A stretch of 54,983 nt of DNA from an uncultured Prevotellaceae bacterium (GCA_946188345.1 CAMHUI010000014.1:1-54983); one strand, 5' to 3'; positions 26,430 through 34,805 are shown, numbered from the stretch's first letter. The notes: generated by a model from the sequence alone, not told the origin. Translations and numbers: made by a program.

Positions 26430-27353
26430 CTAATCGACTATCATTCCGTGATAGATTTCCCAGTTGTCGTTGACGAGGATGTAGACTGTCCAATATCCGT
26501 CGTGCTGGCTGTCATCGTTCCATGTCCATACGTATCTGAGCACGGTGAGCGCATTTCGGTTCATGGTGATGTTGACGTCTTTGGGCAGTATTTCGGTCCG
26601 CACGTTTCCTTCGGCGTCTCTGAAGTCTATATCGAGCACTGTCAACTTGTCGTTTATCGACGGAGGCAGGATGGACTTCCACACCATATAGTCTTCGGCG
26701 GCGCTCCAGTCGGCCTCGCGGCGCAGGGCTATCTGTCCGCTGTATGTAAAGTCGGCGGCCACGAAGTTGCGCAGGTGGTCTATTTCGTTGGTCGAGGCTA
26801 CGGCCACATGGGGCAGAAACCAGGTCTCAACGATGAGCTTGCCCTTGATGCGTTCCATCTCCACGGTGTAGGAGCTGTGCTGATAGTCATATACCAATGT
26901 GTCACGCGTAAGATAGGGATCTCCGCCCTCTGCGCCGTCAGGGGTAAGCTTGAGCATTTCGCCATCGGCATCCAGGGGCTCTTCTCTCACATTGATGCCG
27001 CCCCAGACGGTGAGCTCATAGGTACCGTAGGGCAGGTCGGCAGCCAGCGGAATGTCATAGCGCTCGATGCCGTCGGGCACGTCGAAGAGGGCTTTTTGTG
27101 CCACCACCTCACCGGTCTTCAGGTTCTTCATCGTGTACGTCAGGTTGGGCACGTAGCTCTTGAAGGGCAGGTCTTCCGGCAGGGCGTCCTCCAGATCGAC
27201 CTTGTTCACGTTGAAATAGTTCTTGTCTTTCACCACTACCTGCACACTGAGCGGCGGACAGTCGTCGTAGTCTACGCGGATGCACGAGGTGACAGCTGCG
27301 ACCCACCCGATGGCGAGCAGAAGATATGTTGTTGTTCTGTTTCTCTTCATCAT
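26430..27353 (-). CDS. FimB/Mfa2-family fimbrial anchor subunit
   Basis: The 307-residue lipoprotein (VTSC lipobox, Cys24) has the Mfa2 features CIRVDYDDCPP just after the lipid Cys, a YDIPLAADLPYGTYELTVWGGI segment and a second beta domain with DHLRNFVAADFTY. Unlike the four neighbouring pilin-like genes it lacks the Thr-Arg cleavage site, consistent with an anchor that stays lipidated in the outer membrane and limits fimbrial length. It is 12 nt after the DUF3868 gene and 66 nt before the major pilin. Confidence 0.85.
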   Translation of the reverse strand: MMKRNRTTTYLLLAIGWVAAVTSCIRVDYDDCPPLSVQVVVKDKNYFNVNKVDLEDALPEDLPFKSYVPNLTYTMKNLKTGEVVAQKALFDVPDGIERYDIPLAADLPYGTYELTVWGGINVREEPLDADGEMLKLTPDGAEGGDPYLTRDTLVYDYQHSSYTVEMERIKGKLIVETWFLPHVAVASTNEIDHLRNFVAADFTYSGQIALRREADWSAAEDYMVWKSILPPSINDKLTVLDIDFRDAEGNVRTEILPKDVNITMNRNALTVLRYVWTWNDDSQHDGYWTVYILVNDNWEIYHGMIVD

Positions 27354-27365
27354 AGTGTGCTGTTG

Positions 27366-28766
27366 TTAGGGCTGTTGCTGATACGACTCGATGGTCTTGA
27401 AGGCTTCCCACACGCGACGGGCCTCATCGTAGTTGCCTTGTCGCTCGAGCAGGATGGCCAGGTTGTTGGCTGCGGTCTTCGATGCGGGGAAGCGGCCGAG
27501 CGTGTAGCGGTAAACCTGCATGCGCGAGCTGTCGTCGGCAGCCAGCTGGGCCACGCGCAGAAGCTCTTCTTCGTTGAAGGCATCTGGACGGGTGCGGTAC
27601 ATGTCAATCAGTTCCTGGTCGGTGGTGAAGCTGCGGATGGTCCAGGCATAGGTATAGTCCACCTTGCGGTCTTTCTGCAGATAGCGGTCGCGGATGGCTG
27701 GCCAGCAGGGCAGTCGGCGGATATAGTACTCCTGCACGTCGTCGTTTTTGTCGGCGTAGCGCGTCAGGATGTTCTTTACCTTCAGGCTGTCGGGATGTCC
27801 GTCGGCTGTCATGGCCTCGAGCACAGGCTGCCAGCCCTCTGGACGCGAGCCTGTCTTGATGGCAGCTACGATGTCGGGACTCAGCTGCAAGCGCTCTGCC
27901 AGCCACTGCTTGGCTGAGTTGGCGCGGTTGGCCGAGAGGGGCGTATTGAGCGACAGCGGTCCGTCGGCCGAGGCCATACCGTAGATAGTGATTGAGGTGA
28001 TGGTGGCCAGCGAGTCGTTGACGATGGGCTCCAGCTTGGCCACGATGTCTTCCAGCTCGGCACGGTTGTTGCCCAACTCGGGCACGATGTCATACTTGTT
28101 GATGATGAACTGCAGGTGGGCAGTGCCCTCGCCCTGCATCATCTTCTCGCGGACGACGAAGGCGGGCTCCATCCAATCCAGTCCGAGGCTCTCGGGCTCG
28201 GGCTCCTCGACCACGGGCGGTTCCGGCTCCACGGGAGCTTCCGGCGCAATCAGCGTGGCCAGCGTCAGTTCCTCAAAGCCTGTGCACGAGCCGCAGCCGT
28301 CGGCAGAGAGAATGGCATCCACCCGCCCGCTCTGGTATGGTTCCGGCAGCTGCACCGTCTCATGATAGTTCAGGCTGACGGGCTTTGTGGTGTCGACACG
28401 CTTTGCCACCAGGGCATAGGGGTCGACATAGCCCTCGAGCATCTGGCGTCGAAGCATCTTCTTACTGAAGATTCCGGCGTCGAGCACCACGGGGCGCATG
28501 GTGGCGACGACACTGTCGGCTCCTGCCACCACCTGCGGGGTGATGACGAGGCGACTGCGCCGCGAGAAGTAGTTCTTGGGGATATGGATGTCAAGATTGA
28601 GTTCGGCCTTGCGCTCGTCGTCTACCGTCAGTTCGCAGGGCGACGGCGACACCGACACATGCGGGTCGTAGATGCCCGGTGCCTTAGGCGCACAGGCAAC
28701 AAGGAGGCTGAGCATCATGGTGAGGAAGGCCGGGGCAATGGCTTGGTATTTCATAGAGTCTGTCAT
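27366..28766 (-). CDS. DUF3868 / OmpA-like lipoprotein of the fimbrial operon
   Basis: The product has a lipobox LVAC (Cys25 counted from the first Met; a start at the Met five codons in is equally possible) and an N-terminal DUF3868-type beta domain (LVITPQVVAGADSV). An OmpA-like peptidoglycan-binding segment follows (TSITIYGMASADGPLSLNTP then SANRANSAKQWL), and the C-terminus has TPR-like helices (AANNLAILLERQGNYDEARR). Such proteins regularly accompany DUF3575 at type V fimbrial loci and may fix the assembly apparatus to the cell wall. It sits 6 nt after DUF3575. Confidence 0.8.
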   Translation of the reverse strand: MTDSMKYQAIAPAFLTMMLSLLVACAPKAPGIYDPHVSVSPSPCELTVDDERKAELNLDIHIPKNYFSRRSRLVITPQVVAGADSVVATMRPVVLDAGIFSKKMLRRQMLEGYVDPYALVAKRVDTTKPVSLNYHETVQLPEPYQSGRVDAILSADGCGSCTGFEELTLATLIAPEAPVEPEPPVVEEPEPESLGLDWMEPAFVVREKMMQGEGTAHLQFIINKYDIVPELGNNRAELEDIVAKLEPIVNDSLATITSITIYGMASADGPLSLNTPLSANRANSAKQWLAERLQLSPDIVAAIKTGSRPEGWQPVLEAMTADGHPDSLKVKNILTRYADKNDDVQEYYIRRLPCWPAIRDRYLQKDRKVDYTYAWTIRSFTTDQELIDMYRTRPDAFNEEELLRVAQLAADDSSRMQVYRYTLGRFPASKTAANNLAILLERQGNYDEARRVWEAFKTIESYQQQP

Positions 28767-28772
28767 CAGGTT

Positions 28773-29330
28773 TTAAAGTCCATAAACTAAGGAAAGAGCA
28801 ACCTTTGTAGGCGAGAAGAAGGTCTTCGTCTTTTTCTCAGTGCACTTCACACAAGGCAGCCGGTCGCTCTCTTTATACCACACACGATTGACACCGAAGC
28901 CAAGCTCCAGCTCAAGGTTCCAATGAGGCGACAGTATCCAGTCATAACCCCAGCTGGCGCCGGCACCAACCAGATAGCCGTCGTAACGATGGTCCTTGTT
29001 CAGTCCCCAGAAGTCGCCAAAGAACTGGGCGCCATGGGCATGCACGCCGACAAAGTGGCCTTCGAAACGTTCGCAGAACCAATACTTATATTCGGGCTGA
29101 ACGGCCCAGAGGTGCATCATCTTATCGTCACGGAAGGTCCAGGGATTATAGGCACCAAGCACCGACATCGTCGTCTTGGGAGACAGACCTATCTCCCACT
29201 CGGCATTAAGCGTGGTCGTACCCAAATACAACAGATTAGACTTGTAGGCCACCTTCTGTGCATTGCCCACAAGGGTAAAGACACAAAAAAACAGGCCACA
29301 GAGTAGTCTTTTTCTAAGGTTGTTTTTCAC
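28773..29330 (-). CDS. DUF3575 outer-membrane barrel protein, first gene of fimbrial operon
   Basis: The 185-residue product has a signal peptide ending near NAQ and a small beta-barrel pattern with alternating aromatic residues (QPEYKYWFCERFEGHFVGVH, GASWGYDWILSPHWNLELEL). The NLLYLGTTTLNAEWEIGLSP stretch is typical of DUF3575, which is found at the head of Mfa-type fimbrial operons. Two Cys in PCVKC lie in a loop. It is the promoter-proximal gene, with an approximately 75-nt leader. Its exact role in assembly is not established. Confidence 0.8.
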   Translation of the reverse strand: MKNNLRKRLLCGLFFCVFTLVGNAQKVAYKSNLLYLGTTTLNAEWEIGLSPKTTMSVLGAYNPWTFRDDKMMHLWAVQPEYKYWFCERFEGHFVGVHAHGAQFFGDFWGLNKDHRYDGYLVGAGASWGYDWILSPHWNLELELGFGVNRVWYKESDRLPCVKCTEKKTKTFFSPTKVALSLVYGL

Positions 29331-29408
29331 TTTAAAATATATTGTTACTAATTATTATCGTTTAATCAATTCAACGCTATTGGTTGGCAATCTCTTCACA
29401 AAGCTGCG

Positions 29409-29441
29409 CAAAGGTACGTACAAATAAATAAGAACCCCAAA
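29409..29441 (-). promoter_or_regulatory. Promoter of the fimbrial operon
   Basis: On the minus strand TACCTTTG (29409-29416) is preceded by TTTGG (29437-29441) with 21 nt between TTTG and the -7 element. A run of eight G (minus strand) begins 4 nt upstream of the -33 element. Confidence 0.75.
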
Positions 29442-29445
29442 TTTA

Positions 29446-29453
29446 CCCCCCCC
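29446..29453 (-). repeat. Homopolymer tract G8 (minus strand) upstream of fimbrial promoter
   Basis: Eight consecutive C on the plus strand, directly abutting the -33 element of the fimbrial promoter. Tracts of this length can change length during replication, and one next to a promoter could vary fimbrial expression. Confidence 0.6.
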
Positions 29454-29760
29454 GAAATTAAATATCTTTAACATCTTATGTCTGTATTTTTATTTTTTTA
29501 TAGCTGGTATTAGTTCAAACCGCACTGCAAAGGTAAATTAAAAAAAATGAACTAAGGACATTTTTATGCTACTAAAAACAAGACCAAGGACATACAGCAA
29601 AAAAGCGAGGGCGAACGAAACTGACTGCACTTGAAGCTGACTGACGAACCGGCAAGGACGTCGGGAAAAGAAGGACAAACAGCCTTGTTTATCTTATGGG
29701 CAACAACCCGCAACCGCATCGGTTAGCTCTGCGTATCTGGTTGATAGTCATAGCGAAAGT

Positions 29761-29841
29761 AAAATCGGCGATTTTGATGAGTAAAATCGGCGATTTTGGT
29801 CGGTAAAATCGACGATTTTGGTGAGCAATTTCGGCGATTTT
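29761..29841. repeat. Tandem dyad array 2: four 15-bp units, 22-bp period
   Basis: AAAATCGGCGATTTT begins at 29761 and 29783; copies with one and two changes begin at 29805 and 29827. Arms of 7 bp surround one central base. Spacers are GATGAGT, GGTCGGT and GGTGAGC. It is preceded by AAAGT and followed by ACTT exactly as array 1 is, although the dyad core differs (TCG-G-CGA here, TAG-G-CTA there). It lies between the divergent fimbrial operon and the sensor kinase gene. Confidence 0.9.
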
Positions 29842-30029
29842 ACTTGACGATGTGATAGCTTTCTTTGGCAGAAGGCTATTGTTTGTGAAAGAAGAAGGTA
29901 AGAAAAGGAGGAGGCTTCTGCAGGTTTCCGGCCAGGAGGAAGCCTGCTGCTGGGCGCGTTTCTATCGCTTCACCTTGTCTGGAGCCGTAGTGGTATTTGC
30001 TGAAGAAAGGGGGCGGTTGGCTGAATGTT

Positions 30030-30061
30030 TTTGCGGATGTGGGCGGAAAATGCTACCTTTG
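30030..30061 (+). promoter_or_regulatory. Promoter of the sensor kinase/response regulator pair
   Basis: TTTG (30030-30033) and TACCTTTG (30054-30061) are separated by exactly 20 nt. The leader to the ATG at 30128 is about 60 nt. This places the true gene start well downstream of the longest open frame. Confidence 0.8.
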
Positions 30062-30127
30062 CGTGTAACTGATTCGCCTGAAACCTCTGGCGGATGCAAT
30101 AAAACAAAGCCTTCTGACGTTATTCCA

Positions 30128-31333
30128 ATGATGAATACCAAGAGATTACGCCGCGACCTGAGCGAGAACATCATCTATCTGGTGCTGTGGGCAACGCTGT
30201 TCATGGCGCCTGTGCTGGGCGAGTACATCCGGTCGACCCACGATGAGTCGTTCAGCTTCAACTGGCAGCAGATTACCGACATCGGCAAGGTCTACCTGAT
30301 TTATTTTGCCGTCTTCCTCATCCACAACTTTTTCGTGGCGCCCATCCTCATCTGCAAGCACCGCCTCGGCCGCTATCTGGCTGCACTGGCTGTGCTGCTC
30401 ATCGTCTCGGCTGCCGCTCTGACAGTCATGAAGCCTTCCATGAAGCAACACATGCACGAGCCTCGCCAAATGGAGGAACGCCACATGGGGCCCCTTGGTC
30501 CGCGACCCGACGGGGCTGGGCCGGAAGCGACGAGACCACACGACCATCGCTTCGCCAAAGGTGAGCATCGGCGAGGGCCGCACAAGCCGGAGCCTTTCCT
30601 GCCCATGCTCTTCGGACAGTCGGAGGTCTTCAACACGTTCATCATCTTCCTCATGCTGGGCATGAACCTCGGCGTGAAGCTATATTATAAGAACGAGCGC
30701 GACAGGAAGAAGATGCAGCTGCTCAAGAGCCAGACCCTCGAACAACAGCTCGAACACCTGCGCTACCAGCTCAACCCTCACTTCTTCATGAACACCCTGA
30801 ACAACATCCACGCGCTCATCGACATCGACTCGGAACAGGCCAAGCGCACCATCGTCGACCTGTCGTACCTCATGCGCTATGTGCTCTACGAAGGGGCCAA
30901 GGCCAACGTGCCGCTGCAACGCGACATAGCGTTCATGAAAGACTATATCCAACTGATGAAGATACGCTATGCCGAGAGCGTCAGTATCTCAACCCGGTTC
31001 CCCGACGACATCCCCAACACGGAAGTGCCCCCGATGCTCTTCATCTCGTTCATTGAGAATGCCTTCAAGCATGGGGTCAGCTACCAGGCCCCGTCGTTCA
31101 TCGACATCCGTCTCAGCCTGGAAGGCCGACGCCTACTCTTTGCTTGCCGCAACAGCATCCACAGAAAGGAGAAAGAAGAGAGCGGCGGAGTAGGTCTCAG
31201 CAACATCCGGCAGCGGCTCGCACTGCTCTATGGGGAAGACTACACCCTCGACATCAGCGAACAAGAAAAGGAATACAACGTCAGCGCCAGCATACCGCTG
31301 GGCGTGACGAATGTCAAAAACCAAAAGCCATGA
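30128..31333 (+). CDS. LytS/YehU-type sensor histidine kinase
   Basis: The 401-residue membrane kinase has about four membrane segments in the first 170 residues (for example IYLVLWATLFMAPVLGEYI and LAALAVLLIVSAAALTVM), a histidine- and proline-rich loop between segments three and four, a coiled-coil-like stretch and the His_kinase domain with LNPHFFMNTLN (H218, phosphorylation site). ENAFKHG and GVGLSNIRQRL form the ATP-binding part. The open frame extends 92 codons further upstream, but that part covers the promoter and reads like non-coding sequence, so the ATG at 30128 is chosen. It overlaps its response regulator by four bases. Confidence 0.9.
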   Translation: MMNTKRLRRDLSENIIYLVLWATLFMAPVLGEYIRSTHDESFSFNWQQITDIGKVYLIYFAVFLIHNFFVAPILICKHRLGRYLAALAVLLIVSAAALTVMKPSMKQHMHEPRQMEERHMGPLGPRPDGAGPEATRPHDHRFAKGEHRRGPHKPEPFLPMLFGQSEVFNTFIIFLMLGMNLGVKLYYKNERDRKKMQLLKSQTLEQQLEHLRYQLNPHFFMNTLNNIHALIDIDSEQAKRTIVDLSYLMRYVLYEGAKANVPLQRDIAFMKDYIQLMKIRYAESVSISTRFPDDIPNTEVPPMLFISFIENAFKHGVSYQAPSFIDIRLSLEGRRLLFACRNSIHRKEKEESGGVGLSNIRQRLALLYGEDYTLDISEQEKEYNVSASIPLGVTNVKNQKP

Positions 31334-32064
31334 TAAAAGTCCTTGCCATCGACGACGAGCCTCTGGCCCTGAAACAGCTCGCCACCTATATTCAGAAAGT
31401 GCCCTTCCTGGAGTTGGAAGGCCAGTGCCTCAGTGCCCTTGATGCGCGGCAGATGATGGAAGAGACGCCCATCGACGCCATCTTCATCGATATCAACATG
31501 CCCGACTGCAACGGCCTCGACTTTGTGCGCTCGCTGGCCATGCCACCCCTCGTCGTGTTCACCACAGCCTACAGCGACTACGCCGTCGAGGGCTATAAGG
31601 TCGATGCCGTGGACTATCTGCTGAAACCCTTCAGCCTCGACGACCTGCAGCGCGCCGCTCTGAAGGTGAAAGCCCAGTACGAACTGCGTCATGCCAACGA
31701 AGCACATGTCTCGCCCGCCGACGAAGACGACACCATCTTCGTCAAGACCGAGCACCGCATCGTCAGCATCCACCTGTCCGACATCATCTACGTAGAGGGC
31801 ATGAGCGAATACCTGCGCATACACCTCACTACGCAGCCGAAGCCGCTCGTCGTACTCCTTGCCATGAAAAAGCTGGAAGAGCGGCTGCCGAAGAACTTCA
31901 TGCGAATCCACCGCTCCTACATCATCAACCTGCAGAAGATTAAAGAAGTCAACAAGAGCCGCGTCATCATGAACACCCCGGCTGACGACGCATACCTGCC
32001 CATCGGCGACCTCTACAGAGAGGCCTTCAACGAATACCTCAACTCGAAGTTCCTGATGAAATAG
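31330..32064 (+). CDS. LytTR-family response regulator
   Basis: The 244-residue product has a receiver domain with D8, D9 and phospho-acceptor D54 (FIDINMPDCNG), FTTAYSDYAVEGY and LLKPF, then a C-terminal LytTR DNA-binding domain (FVKTEHRIVSIHLSDIIYVEG, RIHRSYIINLQKI). LytTR regulators bind direct repeats spaced by about two helical turns. The ATG at 31330 overlaps the kinase stop (ATGA). Divergence from the fimbrial operon, with the 22-bp-period array between them, makes fimbrial genes a possible target, but this is inference. Confidence 0.93.
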   Translation: MIKVLAIDDEPLALKQLATYIQKVPFLELEGQCLSALDARQMMEETPIDAIFIDINMPDCNGLDFVRSLAMPPLVVFTTAYSDYAVEGYKVDAVDYLLKPFSLDDLQRAALKVKAQYELRHANEAHVSPADEDDTIFVKTEHRIVSIHLSDIIYVEGMSEYLRIHLTTQPKPLVVLLAMKKLEERLPKNFMRIHRSYIINLQKIKEVNKSRVIMNTPADDAYLPIGDLYREAFNEYLNSKFLMK

Positions 32065-32111
32065 CAATCACCAAATCCCAAAGGGCCGACGGGTGAACTA
32101 CTTTATAACCA

Positions 32112-32144
32112 AAGAAAGGCAACCATGAACTGGCTGCCTTTCTT
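32112..32144. terminator. Terminator between response regulator and DUF4353 gene
   Basis: AAGAAAGGCA/TGCCTTTCTT perfect 10-bp stem, loop 13 nt, followed by TGTTT on the plus side and by TGGTTAT on the minus side. It probably ends both convergent transcripts. Confidence 0.7.
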
Positions 32145-32167
32145 GTTTCGATTGAAACACTGGAAAA

Positions 32168-34345
32168 TCATTTCGCCGTGAAGCTGGTGACGCTGGTCGA
32201 CCCTTTGGCCGAGCTGCCCAGATAGAGGCCGTGCCAAACGGTCGTGGCGTCGGTAGGAGCCGAGGTCGACGACTTCACAGTATAGCTGCCGCTCTTCGTC
32301 ATGCCTGTGGCAGTGAAGAAGGCGAGATTGCTGCTCACAGCGGCATTGAAGCTGTAGGTGACAAGGTTGTTGCCCGACGAGTCGGCCAGCGTATAGTAGG
32401 TGTTGGCCTTGTAGCTGATGGTGCTGGTAATAAAGGCGTATCCCTGCTTGGCGTTCGATATGGTGCTGCTCGACGATGAGCCTCCCCAGCCGCCTCCGCC
32501 GCCTCCCTGGCTGCCGCCGGCACTGATGCCGATGCCCGTGCCGGTAATCTGGATGTAGGAGTTGTTATCGCAGTCAAAGCCTTCCTCAGCCCCACCCTTG
32601 GAGCTATAGGCAAAAGCCGTGCCGTTGCCGATGGTGATGGCGCCCGTTGTGCCGGCATTAGAGTCTACGGCGTCGTTGCCGTTGGAATAGCAGACGGTGA
32701 TGCCGCCATTGAAACAAATCTTTCCGGAAGAGTTGATGCAGTCGTCGTAGCACTGGAAGTAGTGCTTGCCGCCCTGAATGTCGATGGAGGTCTTCGACTC
32801 TAATCCCTCAGCCCCGTCCTTAGTGGTAGTGACAACGGTCTCGCCGCCACGGATGGTGATGGTGCAGATGGCCTTGATGGCCTTAGCCGATGAAGAACTG
32901 AAGGCGCTGCCAGTGGTACTCACGGTGAGGGTAGGTCCTGTTCCATCGGCAAGTCCCTGGGTGTAGGAGCCTGTGACATTGGTATAGGATGTAGAGCCTC
33001 CCATGCCGCCTCCGCCACCACCTGGACGTCCGCCGCCCATGCCACCGCCGCCGCTGGTGGACTTGGTGCCGTCGCCGGCACGGATGCCCTTACCGCCGGT
33101 GCCACTCATGGTGATGGTGATGTCGCCGCCATTGAGGGCCATATGGAGGGCCTTGAGACCTTTCGCCGTGCGGGCATCAGAGGCCACGGTCTGTCCGGCT
33201 CCGCTGTTGGTAATCTTCAGTGTGCCGCCATTGGTGGTGAGGGTGTTGTCGGCAGAGATGCCTCGGCCGGCTGCTCCCGTCACGGTGATGGTGGTGGTGC
33301 CGCCACTGACGACGACGCTCTCACCTTTTACGCCAGCCGTATAGGCAAGGTTGGAGGTGTCGCTGCTGTCGATAGCGCCGCTGGCCTTTAGCGTAAGGGT
33401 GCCACCGGAAATGGTAACGGTGCCGTCGCCCTTGATGCACTTCGTTCCGGCTGCAGTGACAGCGGCAGAGAACGTTCCACCTTCGATATAGACGTTGCCT
33501 GAGTCTTCGTCCTCATGGTCGGCAGTCTCACCGGTATTCTCCGTTCCGTCGAGCTCTACCTGAACACCGTCGTCGCCCACATTGCTGATACTGAGCACGC
33601 CGCTCTCCATCAGGAAGAATGCATTGGCATGCACGCCGTCTTTGACCGCCTTCAACACATTCACGGTGCAGTTCTTCAGCGTCATCTCGTCGTTGGTCTT
33701 GATGGCGTGGGCCGTGTTGCCATAGACATTGAGCGTACCCTGTCCCTTGAACTCAGCATGTCCCTTAATGAGGAAGCAGGCCTTCTGCTCACCATTAGAG
33801 CAGTCGGTGAGGGTGTTCTCGGTGTCTTTCTTCACGGTTACATTCACCTTCTTGCCGTCCTGGATGTTGATGACGGCTCCAGAGGGATTGGTCAGGGTCA
33901 AGCCGCTGAGCACGAGGTCCATCTTGTAGGACCCGCTCATATAGAACTCGCCGTCGGAAGAGGAGCCTGAGAGGGTGTATTCTATCTTTCCTGTCTCGTC
34001 GCCCACCTCGTCGCTCTGAGCTATCTCCACATGGGCTCCAGTAACGGTGATGTCGAGGTATCGGGCAACATTCCCTGCCACGGTGACGGTGGCGGTGGAG
34101 CCTGCATAGACCACGCTGACGGTGTTTTCGGTGACTACGGCATTATCGATGTATATCTCACTGATGTCTGTCAGGGTATAGTCCTTGCTGAGGATGTTGA
34201 GCAGGGAGCCATTGCTGAACGTCATGTCGCCCGCCGTGGCAGCAGGAATCTGATAGACCACCTGCCCGGAGACAATGTTCAGCGTCTGCGCCATCGACGG
34301 AACAAAAGCAGCGACGGCGATGATGAGTGCTAATATCTTCTTCAT
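32168..34345 (-). CDS. Cthe_2159-like (DUF4353) carbohydrate-binding beta-helix protein
   Basis: The 725-residue product has a signal peptide (MKKILALIIAVAAFVPSMAQ) and a long series of short beta strands with GG turns (GGTFSAAVTAAGTKCIKGDG, ISGGTLTLKASGAIDSSD, GGTTTITVTGAAGRGISADN) typical of the Cthe_2159/DUF4353 right-handed beta-helix, reported to bind polygalacturonic acid. A glycine-rich insert (GGGGMGGGRPGGGGGGMGG) lies near residue 435 and a second near 620. It overlaps the upstream small gene by four bases, so the two are coupled. Polymer binding at the surface is likely; the ligand here is unknown. Confidence 0.8.
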   Translation of the reverse strand: MKKILALIIAVAAFVPSMAQTLNIVSGQVVYQIPAATAGDMTFSNGSLLNILSKDYTLTDISEIYIDNAVVTENTVSVVYAGSTATVTVAGNVARYLDITVTGAHVEIAQSDEVGDETGKIEYTLSGSSSDGEFYMSGSYKMDLVLSGLTLTNPSGAVINIQDGKKVNVTVKKDTENTLTDCSNGEQKACFLIKGHAEFKGQGTLNVYGNTAHAIKTNDEMTLKNCTVNVLKAVKDGVHANAFFLMESGVLSISNVGDDGVQVELDGTENTGETADHEDEDSGNVYIEGGTFSAAVTAAGTKCIKGDGTVTISGGTLTLKASGAIDSSDTSNLAYTAGVKGESVVVSGGTTTITVTGAAGRGISADNTLTTNGGTLKITNSGAGQTVASDARTAKGLKALHMALNGGDITITMSGTGGKGIRAGDGTKSTSGGGGMGGGRPGGGGGGMGGSTSYTNVTGSYTQGLADGTGPTLTVSTTGSAFSSSSAKAIKAICTITIRGGETVVTTTKDGAEGLESKTSIDIQGGKHYFQCYDDCINSSGKICFNGGITVCYSNGNDAVDSNAGTTGAITIGNGTAFAYSSKGGAEEGFDCDNNSYIQITGTGIGISAGGSQGGGGGGWGGSSSSSTISNAKQGYAFITSTISYKANTYYTLADSSGNNLVTYSFNAAVSSNLAFFTATGMTKSGSYTVKSSTSAPTDATTVWHGLYLGSSAKGSTSVTSFTAK

Positions 34346-34719
34346 TTTAGTGTTACTTTCTGAGTTTTCCCATTCTTCTTAACAATATACACGCCCTGTG
34401 GCAGGGTTGTCTCGTGGTCCACCTTGATGCCCTGCAGGGTATAAATGCCGTCGGCAGCCGTATCGGACTCAATGGTGAGGTCCTTGATGCCGGAGGTCTC
34501 GGTGAAATACATCTTCGTCAGGTCGTCGAGGCTGATGGAGAGCGTTGTGGCTCCCGACGTAGCCTGCAGCTGACCGTCGTCGAAAGTAATCTTCAGTGCA
34601 TCTACGCTGATGGTCTGCACCGCTCCGTCTGACGTCTGAAACGCCAGGAATTTATAGTCTTCCGCATGGAGCTGGAAGAAAGATGCAAGGGCCAAAATTC
34701 CTAAAAGCAATCTCTTCAT
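34342..34719 (-). CDS. Small exported protein with type IX-like C-terminal sorting domain
   Basis: The 125-residue product has a signal peptide (MKRLLLGILALASFFQLHAE), a short beta domain (FLAFQTSDGAVQTISVDALK) and a C-terminal segment GIYTLQGIKV...LPQGVYIVKKNGKTQKV that matches the pattern of Prevotella sorting or terminal domains. Its size suggests a small surface protein made of little more than a sorting domain. It is the first gene of a two-gene unit with its own promoter and ends overlapping the DUF4353 start by four bases, which suggests the two proteins act together. Confidence 0.7.
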   Translation of the reverse strand: MKRLLLGILALASFFQLHAEDYKFLAFQTSDGAVQTISVDALKITFDDGQLQATSGATTLSISLDDLTKMYFTETSGIKDLTIESDTAADGIYTLQGIKVDHETTLPQGVYIVKKNGKTQKVTLK

Positions 34720-34773
34720 ATCTTCAATCTCCTTCTTTTTTTAATACAACAAATTCAGTTTAAATATCGTTTG

Positions 34774-34805
34774 CAAAAGTACAAAAAAGAACGGCTTTCC
34801 GCAAA
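34774..34805 (-). promoter_or_regulatory. Promoter of the DUF4353 two-gene unit
   Basis: On the minus strand TACTTTTG (34774-34781) with TTTG at 34802-34805, spacing 20 nt. The -33 element lies within the loop of the terminator hairpin that ends the preceding operon. Confidence 0.75.

Noticed and set aside
26448..27917. 489-codon plus-strand frame over the Mfa2-like and DUF3868 genes
   Set aside because: It runs antisense across two well-supported genes and its translation looks like a reverse-frame shadow with low-complexity Val/Gly/His content.
29528..29535. Second TACCTTTG on the minus strand as another fimbrial promoter
   Set aside because: No TTTG-like element at the correct distance, whereas the site at 29409-29441 has both elements; kept only as a weak possibility.
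7192..29841. Tandem repeats as CRISPR arrays
   Set aside because: The period is only 22 bp, the spacers are 7 bp and nearly identical, the units are palindromic and no cas genes are present.
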